From Phocoena phocoena (lineage: Eukaryota; Chordata; Mammalia; Artiodactyla; Phocoenidae), in NCBI RefSeq assembly GCF_963924675.1, contig NC_089222.1, positions 4,222,501 through 4,286,500 of the forward strand: a stretch of 64,000 nucleotides of DNA. Direction: 5' to 3'. The notes below the pieces were generated by a model that saw only the letters and a list, made by a program, of their open reading frames with translations, had not been told where the DNA came from and searched no databases. The translations under genes and the position numbers were made by a program. Below, one piece after another: positions 22,617 through 34,205 of this stretch (its first letter is position 1; the number at the start of each line of letters is the position of its first letter).

Positions 22617-22886
22617 TTGGATATGATACCAAAAGCACAAACAACAAAAGCAAAAATAAATAGGTGGGACTACATCAAGCTAAAAAGCTTCTGCCCAGAA
22701 GAAGGAATGATCGGCAAAATTAAAAGGCGATCTACAGAATGGGAGAAAATATTTGCAAATTATATATCAGGTACAGGGTTAATATCCAAAATATACAAGA
22801 AACTCATACGACTCAAAGGCAAAAAAAAAAAAGGAAAGAAAAGAAAAAGAAAAAAAAATCGATTTGAAAATGGGCAAATGACCTGA
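22617..22886 (+). pseudogene. Dead L1 ORF2 fragment (C-terminal region)
   Basis: An 89-codon open piece with WDYIKLKSFC and GLISKIYKKLIRL, typical of the ORF2 C-terminal half. It ends in a lysine-rich stretch produced by an expanded A-rich run. The Tigger insertion follows two bases later, and the ORF2 text resumes after it near 23218 with a MKRC...REMQIKTT segment. Confidence 0.85.
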
Positions 22887-22889
22887 ATA

Positions 22890-23215
22890 CAAGAATACCT
22901 CCTTTTATCGTGCTTTGCTGTATTGAGCTTCACAGACATTGCATTTTTTTGTTTTGAAAATTGAATGTTTGAAGCAAACCTGCGTCAATTAAGTCTATTG
23001 GCACCATTTTTGCAACAGCATTAATCTTTAATTATGGTGTGTACATTGTTTTTCAGACATAATACTATTGCACACTTAATAGACTATGGTATAGTGGAAA
23101 CATAACTTTTATATGCACTGGGAAACCAAAACATTTGTGTGACTTGCTTTATTGTGATACTTGCTTTATTGTGGTTGTCTGGAACTGAACCCACAATATC
23201 TCCAAGGTGTGTCCG
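22890..23215 (+). mobile_element. Tigger-type (Tc1/mariner superfamily) deletion relic
   Basis: The 5' part (AAGAATACCTCCTTTTATCG, GAAGCAAACCTGCGTCAATT) and 3' part (CATTGTTTTTCAGACATAAT, GGGAAACCAAAACATTTGTG, CCCACAATATCTCCAAGG) match the ends of Tigger1-like elements. The transposase is missing. The TA target duplication is at 22888-22889 and 23216-23217. Removing one TA plus the element rejoins the L1 reading GACCTGAATACATTTTTCC. Confidence 0.93.
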
Positions 23216-23653
23216 TACATTTTTCCAAAGGGAGTATACAAATGGCAACAGATATATGAAAAGGTGCTTAATTACACTAATCATCAGGGAAATGCAAATC
23301 AAAACCACAGTGATATATCATTTCACATCTGTTATTATGGCTACTATCAAAAAGACAAGAGATAACAAGTGCTGATGAGGATGTGGTAGAAAAGAGAAAT
23401 CTCATGCACTGTTGGTGGGAATGTTAATTGGTGCAGCCACGATGGAGAACAGTCTGGATGTTCCTCAAAAAACTAAAAATAGAGCTACCATATGATCCAG
23501 CAATTCCATTTCTGGGTGTATAGCTAAAGGAAATAAAATCACTGTCTCAAAGAGATATCTGCACCCCAATGTTCATTGCAGCATGATTTATAATAGCCAA
23601 ACATGGAAACAACCTAAGTGTCTATTGATGGATGAATGGATAAAGAAATGTTA

Positions 23654-23715
23654 TATATAATCTGACCCCTCCCTAACTCTCTGTTTGTCTACTCCTACTC
23701 TCTTCCAGTTTCCTG

Positions 23716-23722
<7 letters not shown>
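23654..23722 (-). repeat. Inverted copy of 24514-24584 inserted in L1
   Basis: The reverse complement matches 24514-24584 at 63 of 69 aligned positions plus one 2-base indel. Shared words include GCAGGAAACTGGAA and TAGGGAGGGGTCAGATTATA. The L1 family has nothing here between its TATATATA and CACACA words, so this is an insertion. Most differences are transitions. Confidence 0.9.

Positions 23723-23746
<24 letters not shown>
23721..23746. repeat. (CA)n microsatellite
   Basis: About 13 CA repeats at the right border of the inverted-copy insertion. They probably grew from the CACA present in the L1 at this point. Confidence 0.95.
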
Positions 23747-24499
23747 TGAAATGTTATTCAACCAATAAGAAAGGAGAAATTCCTTCCATTTGTGAGAGCA
23801 CGGATGAAACTTGAGGGTATTATGCTAAGTGAAATTAAGTCCGACAGAGAAAGATAAATACTGTATGCTCTCACTTATATGTGGAATCTAAAAAAAACCA
23901 AACTAACTCATAGAAACAAAGAATAGATTGGTGGCTGCCAGGGGCAGGGGTTGGAGGAAAGGGATGAAGGTGGTCAAAGGGTACAACCTTCCAGTTATAA
24001 GAGAAGTAAGTTCTGGGATCTAATGTATGGTGAGTACAGTTAAGAATACTCTTTTGTATACTTGAAAGTTGCTAAGATAGTAGATCTTTAAAATTCTCAC
24101 CACAAAAAAGTAACTATGTAGAGTGATGGATGTGTTAACTAATCTTATTGTGGTAACTTTGTACGCTCAGACTTACACAATATGTCAGTTATATCTCAAT
24201 AAAACTGGAAAATGTAGCAAAAGAAAAGATGTTTTTTAAGCTGTAAAGTTCTTTAAAGGTGTAAATTATTCTTACCATTATTTGCCTAGATGGGACACAC
24301 AGAGACAAAAGTAAAGACTAGGATGATATATTCCAAGCACCAAAATGATAGAATGTGTGTTCATACAGTTTAGCATTTAGGGCTGGTATGTAAAGTGAAA
24401 TGGACCCAAAAGGAGTAGGAATTCTGAGACAGGAGTAGGGAGGGTACAAACAAGGAAATGGTGGACGAGGACACCCGGTGTGTTTAGAGACCACTGAGT

Positions 24500-25145
24500 C
24501 TCACAGATTCATTGAAATTGCAGGAAACTGGAAAAGAGTAGGGGGAGACAAACGTCGAGAGCTAGGGAGGGGTCAGATTATATAGACCTGACCCAGGAAC
24601 CAGGAAGTTATTATGAATGTAGGATAAAGTCTGGATTTGACTTGAAAACCTTAGGAGGAAACTTACACTCGATGTTTAGGGGTGATTCTCTGGCCATGGC
24701 ATTCAGGAAACAATGAAGATGAGTAGACACTGGATGAGGGTGTTCCATACGAAGGTGAATGTGCATCTGGTGTTTTTCACTCAGACTGTCAGGTGTAAAC
24801 TTGCTGTCCCAGAGTAGTTACCCATAGGGGCCCCCTTCCCTCCAATGCTGCTTGTGAAGAAATGATGGGAAGAGTTGTCAGGACCTTGACCAAGGTTAAG
24901 GAAACGGGCAGGTAAACGAAGGGGCCAGTGGCAGGATATGAAAAAAACAACAACAAAAGAATTGGTAGAAATTGATGCACTCAAATAGGAAGTGGGAGTA
25001 AAAAGGAGAGTGTGAGAGGTGGGTCCAGATTTTCTGCTAGAGAAACTGGGATCATAGTGGTGACAGTGATTTCAAAAAGGAGATATGGGGGAAACTGGAA
25101 ATAATATGGAGAACAAAAATGAGTTTGCTGTGGACTGTTGAGCTG
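24500..25145 (-). repeat. L2 relic, antisense
   Basis: GAGGGGTCAGATTATATAGAC, AGGATAAAGTCTGGATTTGA and the later GAAACTGGAAATAATATGG region fit the antisense L2 3' region, though diverged. It contains the source segment (24514-24584) of the inverted copy found inside the neighbouring L1. Confidence 0.55.
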
Positions 25146-25654
25146 TAGGTGTCAGTGAGGCTGCAGACTGATTTACCACTCCTAGACTTGTATGATGGCG
25201 TGAAAGAGTTGTTCATCGTGTTTATCAGACATTCATGGGCTGTGCCTGGCACTGCTCAGCCAAGCGGACATGAAGTGACATATGGAGCTGTGTCCCAGAA
25301 CCCTCGTGCCAAATAGGAATCACCTCGTCGTGCTTTCCACTCCTAGACAGAACAAATAAGCAAACACCCCAGCATGTTCTCTTAGAGCTCAAAACCCTTC
25401 CCACTTCAAGGTGTCCCTCTTGGCTTTAGACATGGGTCTCTTTTCATGTCAGAGAACATTCTCAAGACTTCTGTCCCCTTGGGGGCTCGACACCTAACAA
25501 ATAGCAGTTGACCTTCCTTATCTTGCTCGGTTTGTGGCTTTCTGTGACCTAATTGAACACCTTTCTCGATAAGTTGTAAGAAAAATAAATTACAAAATAC
25601 TACCTATAGTTGTAACATTTAGGGTACAGTTATGAAAATTTGCACATGTATGAA
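25146..25654. other. Unassigned non-coding sequence
   Basis: I recognise nothing here. The minus-strand frame at 25052-25252 overlaps the L2 relic. Confidence 0.5.
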
Positions 25655-25752
25655 TGTAGAAATGAACACATAATCGTATGTGTAAAGGTATATGTGTAAA
25701 TACATGTACATATATACACATATACATGTACATGTGTATACACACATATGCA
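25655..25752. repeat. Degenerate TACATA/TGTATA tract
   Basis: Alternating purine-pyrimidine wording such as ACATGTACATATATACACAT over about 100 bp. It is able to fold on itself. Confidence 0.8.
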
Positions 25753-25761
25753 TCCAAGGCA

Positions 25762-25885
25762 GTGTTGTGCTTAAACGCACAGGCTTTGGGATTAGGCAGG
25801 GCTGTGCACCCCTCATCTATAAAGTGGGAATAATACCTGCCTCAAAGAGCTGTTATAAGGTTCAATGAGACGATGATTATAAAAT
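25762..25885 (-). repeat. MIR relic, antisense, internally shortened
   Basis: ACGCACAGGCTTTGGGATTA, then CCCTCATCTATAAAGTGGGA, AATACCTGCCTCAAAGAGCT and GGTTCAATGAGACGATGAT match MIR in reverse. The part between the first two blocks is partly missing. Confidence 0.75.
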
Positions 25886-25974
25886 GGGATTCTGGCATTA
25901 AAAGCAGACAAAAAAGACTGGAAAAGATATACTCAATTGTTAAAAAACAGTTACATTTGACTTGCAGAATTTTG

Positions 25975-26101
25975 ATTTATTTTCTTTTTTGGCCACACCG
26001 CGTGGCATGCAGGATCTTAGTTCCCTGACCAGAGATCAAACCCGTGCCCCCTTCAGTAGAAGCAAGGAGACTTAACCACTGGACCACCAGGGAAGTCCCT
26101 G
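25975..26101 (-). mobile_element. CHR-type SINE, short form, antisense
   Basis: TGGCCACACCGCGTGGCATG, TTCCCTGACCAGAGATCAAA and GACCACCAGGGAAGTCCC are the complement of the short SINE from tail to head. I did not find a clear target-site duplication, and the copy is more diverged than the GC-rich subfamily. Confidence 0.9.
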
Positions 26102-27147
26102 GTTTCTTCTTTATATGCGTATCTCTTACCTAGAAAAAAGATTTTCTCTGTTATGCATCATAAAAAGACAAATGAAGATAAAACTGATTAAAAACATTTT
26201 TATTGACGAGTTTTCTAGAATAGCCGTTACCAATAGGGAAAAAATTCAGACATGGTAATTAATGAGTTTTTGAGTTCAAAATTCTCAGTTCGTGTATTTC
26301 CTATCCCTGGCACCTTCCTCGTGTCTCTTTGAAGGCCTTTCTCAATGGTTCCCCTTTGAAAGAAGAAAGGCTTGGTGACCCATTGTACTAGGACCATTGT
26401 CACCCAGCCTTGAAGAAGTGACAGGCCACTAGGTCAGCAGACAGAAACCCAGTATTTTTATAGGTTGCTTGGCTTTGTCTTTATTTATCTTTCTGTTTTC
26501 TCACTTCTTAAGAACTAACCTTTCCCGGATCACAAGGCTGAAAGATGAGTGGCATTGTCTCTTTTCAAATACGGTAGGAATCTCCCACTAAACATATGTT
26601 TTCATTAAAACAAATCAGAAGCTACCTTTCGATCTAAAGCAAGTGTGCTTATTCACTCTGGGACTTTCAGATCCTAACAAATGCACGGACGGCCAACAAA
26701 TACAATTTCACTACATTTATCCAAATATTTGCACAGTCTTTTCTCCTTTTTTTTTTCATAACATCAGTCCTAAATCATCGTGTGTAATTTTATGTATTAG
26801 TAAGTGGAGATGTTAAGGGATTAGATCAAAATCTTCAAGAGACAGCAGGATTGAAGGAAAACAATAATCCCCTTACCTGATTGAGTCTGTGCTTCGTTCA
26901 CACTGAGTTCCTCTTGAGCCTATGCTACTGGATGATTGAATTGGTTTAATTCAACCTTGTAAACAAAAGGAGAAAACTTGGTCTAAGAATTAGCAAATGG
27001 GGGCATTGGGAGACTATATGAGCTTTTTCTTCACTTGGTCACTGGATTCCTGTATCTCTCATCTTACACCCTTTCTTTGTTGGCTTGAACAAGACACTTT
27101 TATAAATCAGCATTAACCTGTTATCTAGCTGATTTTGGAAAGTCCCT
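26102..27147. other. Unassigned non-coding sequence
   Basis: About 1 kb of moderately AT-rich sequence with no recognised repeat or open frame of interest. Confidence 0.5.
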
Positions 27148-27330
27148 TATTTCATAGACTCATGAAATTTTGTAGCTAGAAAGAGCCCTAGAAGGCCTCA
27201 CTTCTCAGTTTACAGGGCCGGGAGGGCGGGAGGTGGGGAGGTAAGAGATTTGCCCAAGATAATACAGCTCTTTAACAAGGAGCCAGGACTATCCATTTTC
27301 AGCTATCAGATGTTGACACTGTCACCAGTA
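27148..27330 (+). repeat. MIR-like CORE-SINE relic
   Basis: ATAGACTCATGAAATTTTGT, GAGCCCTAGAAGGCCTCA and AGAGATTTGCCCAAGATAAT, then AGCCAGGACT follow an ancient MIR-class SINE in sense orientation. The G-rich GGGAGGGCGGGAGGTGGGG in the middle is an oddity. Confidence 0.65.
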
Positions 27331-28498
27331 AGTTACATTCTGAGTCACAGTCTGCACGGTCTAGCATACGTGCTGCCCTGAACCTCTAAGGCCCTGTCTG
27401 AACTGTTGTTGCTTAATAATCTAGAACGAGAACACTTCTGAATCCCGCCCTACCGAGTATGCAACATCCTATGGATGCAACTAAATCCTAGGGCACAAAT
27501 GATATCATCATGGCTGCATCTCTGCTTCCTCATCTCTTGACCAAAGTCACTTCACATAGCAGGTGGGATGCCATCAGCACCCCTACTTTCACATCACACT
27601 AGTTGAATGCCCACATTTTCAGGGGATAAGTACCAAAGAGGACTGTCATTGGCCCAACTTGGGTCATGTGTACATCCCAGTGTCCAAAAGGTAGGACATT
27701 CTATGTCTCCTGGTCACTTGGCCACTGGTGAGCATGGAGGGCCCTGGCTAAACCAGAGTGTGTTCCTTTATAGGAAAAAGTCCTCTTGCTATACATTTGT
27801 GTTCCTGGAAGTAGGAGAAAGACATGCCGGGCAAACAGAAACAACTATCCACTTCAGGTATCGACCACACAGCAGGTGCACTAAAGCTTTTATTTGATGG
27901 AGGCAGTTGTGGATGTGACAATGTGAAAATATTGGCTTTTGTCGTTCTTTAGAGAGGGATGAATTTTTACCTGGCAGGCATTTAGTCTTCTGGCAGATGA
28001 CCTGGAGCTAGCCTTGGCTTTAGGCTTTGTTGGGGACAATCTAGAGTGGTCATTACTTTAGGACTAGAGCTGTCCTTCTAAGGTATTGCATTTTGGGGGT
28101 CTTAGCTGAATCTTGGGAGAGTTGAGCAAGGTCTCTTTCCTCTGGCGGGCTGGAAACCTATCTCCTGGCAGTGTGCAACCTTCAGAAACTCTCCTTACAG
28201 AAGAGCTGTTTTGGCTAGACCTTGGCTATGCTCTGCTGAATATTCAGCTAAAAGCTCAAGGGAACCTCTCTGCATATTTCAGGAGTTCTTTCATTCTGCA
28301 GCTTCTTCAGTACCCTGCCCCACAAGTTCCTGCGGTATCTGCCACCCAGATCTCAGTTTCCTCCACTCAGCTGCTCTCTGCTTGGACTTCCCTTCCCTGA
28401 GCTGCAGCACGAAAAGTGCCCCCAGTCAGAAAGCCAAGAGAGCTCATCTCCCGAATGCACTATCTGTTGTCCAGTGCCTGAAACTGTGGCTTCAAGAC
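27331..28498. other. Unassigned non-coding sequence
   Basis: No recognised repeat. The open frames at 27607-27897, 28113-28400 and 28211-28546 resemble no protein I know. The last enters an L1, and the last two overlap in different frames. Confidence 0.5.
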
Positions 28499-28511
28499 TT
28501 GGTACAGGTTT

Positions 28512-29458
28512 TTTTGGTTTTTTTTAACATCTTTATTGGAGTATAATTGCTTTACATTGTTGTGTTAGTTTCTGCTGTATAACAAAGTGCATCAGCTCTA
28601 CGTATACATATATCCCCATATCTTCTCCCTCTTGCATCTCCCTCCCACCCTCCCTATCCCGCCCCTCTAGGTGGACACAAAGCACCGAGCTGATCTCCCC
28701 GTGCTATGTGGCTGCTTCCCACTAGCTATCTATTTTGCATTTGGTAGTGCATATATGTCCATGCCACTCTCTCACTTCGTCCCAGCTTTCCCTTCCCCCT
28801 CTTCATGTCCTCAAGTCCATTCTCTACCTCTGCGTCTTTATTCCTGTCCTGCCCCTAAGTTCTTCAGAACCTTTTTTTTTAGATTCCACATGTATGTGTT
28901 AGCATATGGTATTTGTTTTTCTCTTTCTGACTTACTTCACTCATATGACAGACTCTAGGTCAATCCACCTCGCTACAAATAACTCAGTTTTGTTTCTTTT
29001 TATGGCTGAGTAGTATTCCATTGTATATATGTGCCACATCTTCTTTATCCATTCATCTGTCATTGGACACTTAGGTTGCTTCCATGTCCTGGCTCTTGTA
29101 AATAGTGCTGCGGTGAACATTGTGGTACATGACTCTTTTTGAATTATGGTTTTCTCAGTGTATATGCCCAGTAGTAGGATTGCTAGGTCGTATGGTAATT
29201 ATATTTTTAGATTTTTAAGGAACCTCCATACTGTTCTCCATAGTGGCTGTATCAATTTACATTCCCACCAACAGTGCAAGAGGGTTCCCTTTTCTCCACA
29301 CCCTCTCCAGCATTTATTATTTGTAGATTTTTTGATGATGGCCATTCTGACTGGTGTGAGGTGATACCTCATTGTAGTTTTGATTTGCATTTCTCTAATG
29401 ATTAGTGACATTGAGCATCCTTTCATGTGTTTGTTGGCAATCTGTATATCTTCTTTGG
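28512..29458 (-). mobile_element. Young 5'-truncated L1, antisense
   Basis: The poly(T) end is followed by the same 3' UTR subtype as the L1 at 3793-4354 (GGTGGACACAAAGCACCGAG, then CAAGTCCATTCTCTACC), then ORF2 in reverse to about 29458. The duplication TTGGTACAGGTTT / TTGGTCCAGGTTT flanks it at 28499-28511 and 29459-29471, with one mismatch. Confidence 0.93.
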
Positions 29459-29489
29459 TTGGTCCAGGTTTATCGTTGCTAATGTCCAT
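29199..29489 (-). pseudogene. L1 ORF2 C-terminal remnant
   Basis: A 96-codon minus-strand open piece containing the conserved L1 ORF2 C-terminal cysteine motif as [19 protein letters not shown] and the following [12 protein letters not shown]. The start is an artefact of the flank. The element is truncated, so this is not a functional gene. Confidence 0.85.
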
Positions 29490-29784
29490 TCATCCCTTAG
29501 AGCAGGTGTGATGCTACAACTGAAGCACAAATAGATTTGCTCCATCACCAAGCTTGTCTCTATATGCAAGGCTACTTTTATATTCACAGAAAGTTTCCCC
29601 AAAGCGCTGAGGACAAGTTTAAGCCCCTGTAAATGAGTTATGGGAGCTGGTAACTTAATCTGGGGTCAATCCTTTGTGAAAAGATAATAACTCTTTCCCA
29701 ATTTATGTACATTTCTGTAAATTCTAATATTTATTTATCTCTTTATTTTCTTTTAAGTGGGGATACGATCATCCGTTGAAAAAG
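29472..29784. other. Unassigned non-coding sequence
   Basis: I see nothing recognisable. Confidence 0.5.
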
Positions 29785-29945
29785 CTTTGGAATAAGAGAA
29801 AGAGAAATGGACTTAGAGTCAGAATATCTGGCTTCAAATTCCAGTGGACCTCAACATCCTTGGGCTTGAGGTTGTCTGTAAAATGGGGGTGAAAATACCA
29901 ACTTTTTAGACTTGTAATGATAATGTTGAGAATACTTTCCAGACT
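29785..29945 (-). repeat. MIR relic, antisense
   Basis: GGACTTAGAGTCAGAATATC, TGGCTTCAAATTCCAGTGG, then TGTCTGTAAAATGGGGGTGA in MIR antisense order. Confidence 0.75.
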
Positions 29946-30965
29946 CTTGTTATTTTCTGTTAATTGTAGTATAGGAGACTAGACAAATTTAGAATTAGGT
30001 GACATGGAAACATGTTCTTGAAGTAGCTTTTTTCTTTTTTTCTGTCTAGCTAAATGTAATATTAATAGAATGTTTGAACATAAAGCATTTCAGAGCGACC
30101 AAAAAAATTATTATTTAAAAGGAGGACAGCGTATGCCACTTTAAAATATGTCTGTTAGCACTTGGCTTTGCCTTAGAGAAGTTTGCATTTCTTTGCTATT
30201 AATCCCTGAGTCATAAAATCTGAGCCTTTGTAAAAGAAAAGTAGAGCAGAGGGAAAAAAATGTGTGCAAAAGAATTTGCGTATTTGAGTTTTGGATCTCT
30301 AGTGTTTAACAGTTTCATAATCCAGGTTTATAACTTGTTGAGAACAACAGACTAACTATTTTAAGTACACTAGCTTTGCTAAAGATTAACTTTGTACATG
30401 CCTGGCAAATATCGTCAAATTTAAGCTTTGAGGGTAATAGAGAGGAATATTTTCCATCACTGCCTGTTTTCTGGATGTTTAGTAAGACACTAACACCCAT
30501 CCTCGTTGAGTGTGTTAAGTTCATCTGCAAAAAAAGTGATTTAAACATTGCATCTTAGTGCACAGACTCTTAGAGGAAAGTGGAATAAGTAGGTCTCGAG
30601 AAACCAAAACTTCATTTTATCCTCACGTTACTTTTTATATCTGTTTGTATTCATTTTATATTCTCATTGAAATATAGAGAAAAATAAAATATTTAAGAAT
30701 CCTCATCCTAACATACCTAGTCTGACCTGGATTCCACAATTCACAGTCATTTTATATGATTTGAAAATTTTATCATTGCTCAATTTCTTTTTAAATCATA
30801 GTATCAATCTTAAAGACATTTTATTCCAGCAAGAAGTTATACAACATTTTATTAATCTTAAAAAGGACATTATAAATGCATACACACATAAGCAAACATA
30901 TACTGAAACACTTTACACATACATACATACACATTCTTAAATATTATAAGGCATAATAGGAACAA
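29946..30965. other. Unassigned AT-rich sequence
   Basis: About 1 kb with no recognised element. Short ACATACATACACAC words occur at about 30918-30934. Confidence 0.5.
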
Positions 30966-30967
30966 AC

Positions 30968-31013
<46 letters not shown>
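30966..31013. repeat. (TA)n microsatellite
   Basis: About 22 uninterrupted TA repeats. Confidence 0.97.
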
Positions 31014-31015
<2 letters not shown>

Positions 31016-32484
31016 TGTTTCTACATACTTTTCCATTGTAGCTTCAGGGTGAATATTTGTTTTAAAAACCATGTGCTTTGGTATTAGGTCTATCTTTACC
31101 TCTAAGCTTATGATTTTGTCTCAGGAAGTATTTAGCGTTTGAGATTCGTTATGAGCAGACCCGAAATTAATACAGTTTTGTGCAGATTAAATCTATACCA
31201 TTTGATTGGGCACATCCCCGGTGTCTTTTTTTTACTTAAAATAGTTGAATGACTTTGGCTAATGGCGAAAACGATCTTCTTTGCTTCTTTGGTTTTCCAT
31301 CAGCAGTGCGTCAGAAGGTGACTGCAAGACTGTAGGTCTGATGACCTGGTGTTTGTTTCTTGCGATGCCCAGCCGCCTTGTCCGTTTTCACTGAGGGCTT
31401 GTCACAGGTCTGTGTGGCCTGTGCGCGTGTCACCCCAGCAAGCGTGGGAAGGCAGCTACGTTTGAGTGCTTGTTTGTGCAGCCGGGAGTCGTGGCTGGCC
31501 TCCAGGGCATCCGCTGAAGACCCTGAGTGCCTGGACTGTTTGGGAGGTCATATGATAGAAGCATCACTGGTGGATACACGGCATCCCCTTGTTTTCAGAA
31601 CAGGTCAGAAGGAGGCAAAAGGACCTGTGCTGACTTCTTTGCAGTGTGTTTGTACATAGATTACCACCCCAGATCATGGGAAAGAGCCAGCCAGGAGGCT
31701 CCCTTTGGTTTACGAGAGCCAGTATCTCACACCAAGGAGCCTTGTTTGAAAACTAACAGTTTAGACTTTGGTCTTTGCGGAGGTTTTCCAGCTCTTTTTT
31801 AAAGTCACAGAACTTTTTTCAAAAGAAATCTTCATCTGACACCCAGTATGTAAAACTGATGAATGCTTTAATTCACATCTGGATGAGAGGATACAGGGTT
31901 TTCCCCCTTATGCCTTATCCCCTTCCCTGGCCCTGAGAAGACCCCTAGGCCCCTTGAGGCTCCATGAAGCATACTCTGAAAACCATGGCCCAAACAGACC
32001 TGTCTGTTGGCCCAAAACATGCCCACTTCTCACATTGCTTTTGATGGGAGTCCTGAACTTGCCGCCACGTTTTCAGAAGTCTTTGTTTTTCACAGTGACG
32101 GGGGAGGCATCTTGGTGCCTCAGTGAAGTCCCCATTACTGAGGGACTTGGAGCATATGGTCTGATTTCCAAGACTTTGGCCCCCCCATCTGTAAAACAAG
32201 GATGGTCAGGCAGGCATGGAAGATCCCTGGAGATCTTTGGCTGAAAGATACACTCTCAGTGGGATGGGACTGAAAGGGGCTGTTGCTGTCTGATGCATCC
32301 CAGTATACATGTGTCCCTGGATCACTTCAGGGACAGCTTCTCGGGTCCATTCGGTTATAGCTGGGTAGGGTCATAACAACTGGAGCACACCAGTGTCTGC
32401 AGAAGAAATGTCTAAGGCTGAGTTTCCCATCAGGAAGCTTCCTCTCCAGTACCTTGGGCTAGAGAGGGGTTTGAAATTCTTTTA
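31014..32484. other. Unassigned non-coding sequence
   Basis: No recognised repeat over about 1.5 kb. It is moderately GC-rich from 31300 to 32250. Frames at 31360-31802 and 31945-32244 overlap on one or both strands and match nothing known. Confidence 0.5.
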
Positions 32485-32715
32485 TTATTCTTTTAAAGTT
32501 TTTATTTTATATTGGAGCATAGTTGCTTTACAATGTTGTGTTAGTTTCAGGCATACAGGAAAGTGATTCAGTTCTAGATAGATATACGTATACCTATTCT
32601 TTTTCAAATTCTTTTCCCATGTAGGTTATTACAGACTCCTAAGCAGAGCTCCCTGAGCTATACAGCAGGTCCTTGTTGGATATCTGTTTTAAACATAGCC
32701 GTGCGTACATGTCAG
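32485..32715 (-). mobile_element. L1 3'-UTR fragment, antisense
   Basis: TTTTATTTTATATTGGAGCA, TTGTGTTAGTTTCAGGCATA, CATGTAGGTTATTACAGACT and GCTATACAGCAGGTCCTTGT are the L1 3' UTR in reverse. I could not define the target duplication. Confidence 0.88.
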
Positions 32716-32937
32716 TAAATTAACACCGTGACGGCATGGTTAGGAACGGGAGAATCCGTGTGCTGGAGCTTGTGCTGACAACTTCCCACTTGTCTCCCCA
32801 GCTCCCCGGACACGCTAGCATCGTGTTGGTAGCTTGAAATGGCTGTGGGGTACTTAGTACGCCTGAAAATCAGCCAGTGCTATAAACTGGGGCTTTGTTT
32901 TTTTTCTGAGCGCTGTTTTACCAGCACACCATGAGTA
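32716..32937. other. Unassigned non-coding sequence
   Basis: I recognise nothing. Confidence 0.5.
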
Positions 32938-33085
32938 GAAGGATTTGAATTACAGACCTGACACTCCTCTTCAACACTTTCTGCCTCAATTTTCCCAACT
33001 CTTAACCTTGGAAGACAATACCTGCTTTGTCTCGCAGATCTGTTGTGGAAGTCCAAGTGTATGTGAAAGAAAGAACCTTGAACAC
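32938..33085 (-). repeat. MIR relic, antisense
   Basis: GGATTTGAATTACAGACCTG, CTGCCTCAATTTTCCCAACT and AATACCTGCTTTGTCTCGCA follow MIR in reverse. Two short frames on the plus strand run through it by chance. Confidence 0.6.
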
Positions 33086-33999
33086 GAACACGGTGCCAGG
33101 AGAAGCGGCAGCGCTGTCATTTCCAGTGATTGCTGGAAAGACAGAGAAAGAACATGATCAGCGTGAACTGAACCTATTTCCCTTCACTAAACAGAGCAAG
33201 TGTCATCACAGCAGATCTTAAAAGCGCAAAATTATATCTGCTTCTAAAGAATCATACATATCAGGCATAGGTTGGACTACCTTGAAATGCATTTAAAGCC
33301 GTTCTTTAAAATGGAACTGTAGACGGGTAAAGAACAAACACCTTCAGCACTTCCCAGGGCTGGAACCACTGGGTCCTGAAGGGGTTCTGTTGGGTACAGC
33401 CTCCAAGGTGCCCTGGTTCCAGCCCGGAGGATGCTGCTGCCTGCTGGGATTGCCGTGACACAGCACAGGTGAGGGGCTGGAAATGATTTTCTCCTTAACG
33501 AAGGTGGGAGAAGCTAGACAATCTCTGACTTTGTGGGTAACCCTCATCCAAAGGAGGATCTGGATGAAAGGGTGGCCATGGATAATCTTATCACTGCTGG
33601 AAATTGCTCCAGGGGCTTTCCAATTAAACCTAAAAGAAACCCCCTACCCCCAATAAAGCAGTTTACAGACAAATGATTATTATTAATAAGATGATGACAT
33701 AAAATCTCTACCAAGTAGGCTTCAAAGAGTGTGGTCTTCACCTTTTGATGGGGCCTTATCTCCTATTCCAGAGCACATTTAGTTAAAACCTTTCTCTTTT
33801 TCGTGGACCAAGAAGACCCTGGATGATGTTACCCTGGGCCTCTAGGGCTCTGGGGTCAAAATATTTTCATGAGTGGTGTACACAGACAAACCTGTACCTT
33901 TTGTTTTGTACTTTAATCGTAAGCTAAGTTTATCACTTTGAAACTGTCTTAGGTAGAGTTTTTAATCTCTTTATTGCTCATAAACATCCTGTAAAGGTT
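33086..33999. other. Unassigned non-coding sequence
   Basis: I recognise nothing. The minus frames at 33344-33547 and 33544-33741 are unremarkable. Confidence 0.5.
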
Positions 34000-34205
34000 A
34001 AGCGAATGGGCTTAAGCCTTGGAACTGTCTCAGGGCTCCATCTCTATACCTGCTGTTTCCCTGACCTTGTGCAAGTTTCTTATCCTCCCTAAGCCTCTGT
34101 TTCTTCATCCATCAAATGGGGCTAAGAATAGTCTTTCCTTCCCTGAGGCTCTTTTGAAAATTACACAGACACAGAGCTCAATTAATGTAAAGACAGGAAC
34201 CTCTT
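34000..34205 (-). repeat. MIR, antisense
   Basis: CTGACCTTGTGCAAGTTTCT, CCTAAGCCTCTGTTTCTTCA and ATCAAATGGGGCTAAGAATA are a clear MIR core in reverse. Confidence 0.82.

Larger units (their letters stand above)
20640..24215 (+). mobile_element. Old L1, sense, from ORF2 RT region to 3' end
   Basis: The element begins inside ORF2 and continues through the reverse-transcriptase region, the C-terminal region and the 3' UTR, ending at ATATCTCAATAAAACTGG near 24210. Both ORF2 halves are riddled with stops and shifts. It is interrupted by a Tigger relic (22890-23215) and by an inverted-copy insertion (23654-23722). A (CA)n run lies at 23721-23746. Divergence fits a mid-age mammalian L1 (L1MA-like by eye). 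Confidence 0.93.
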
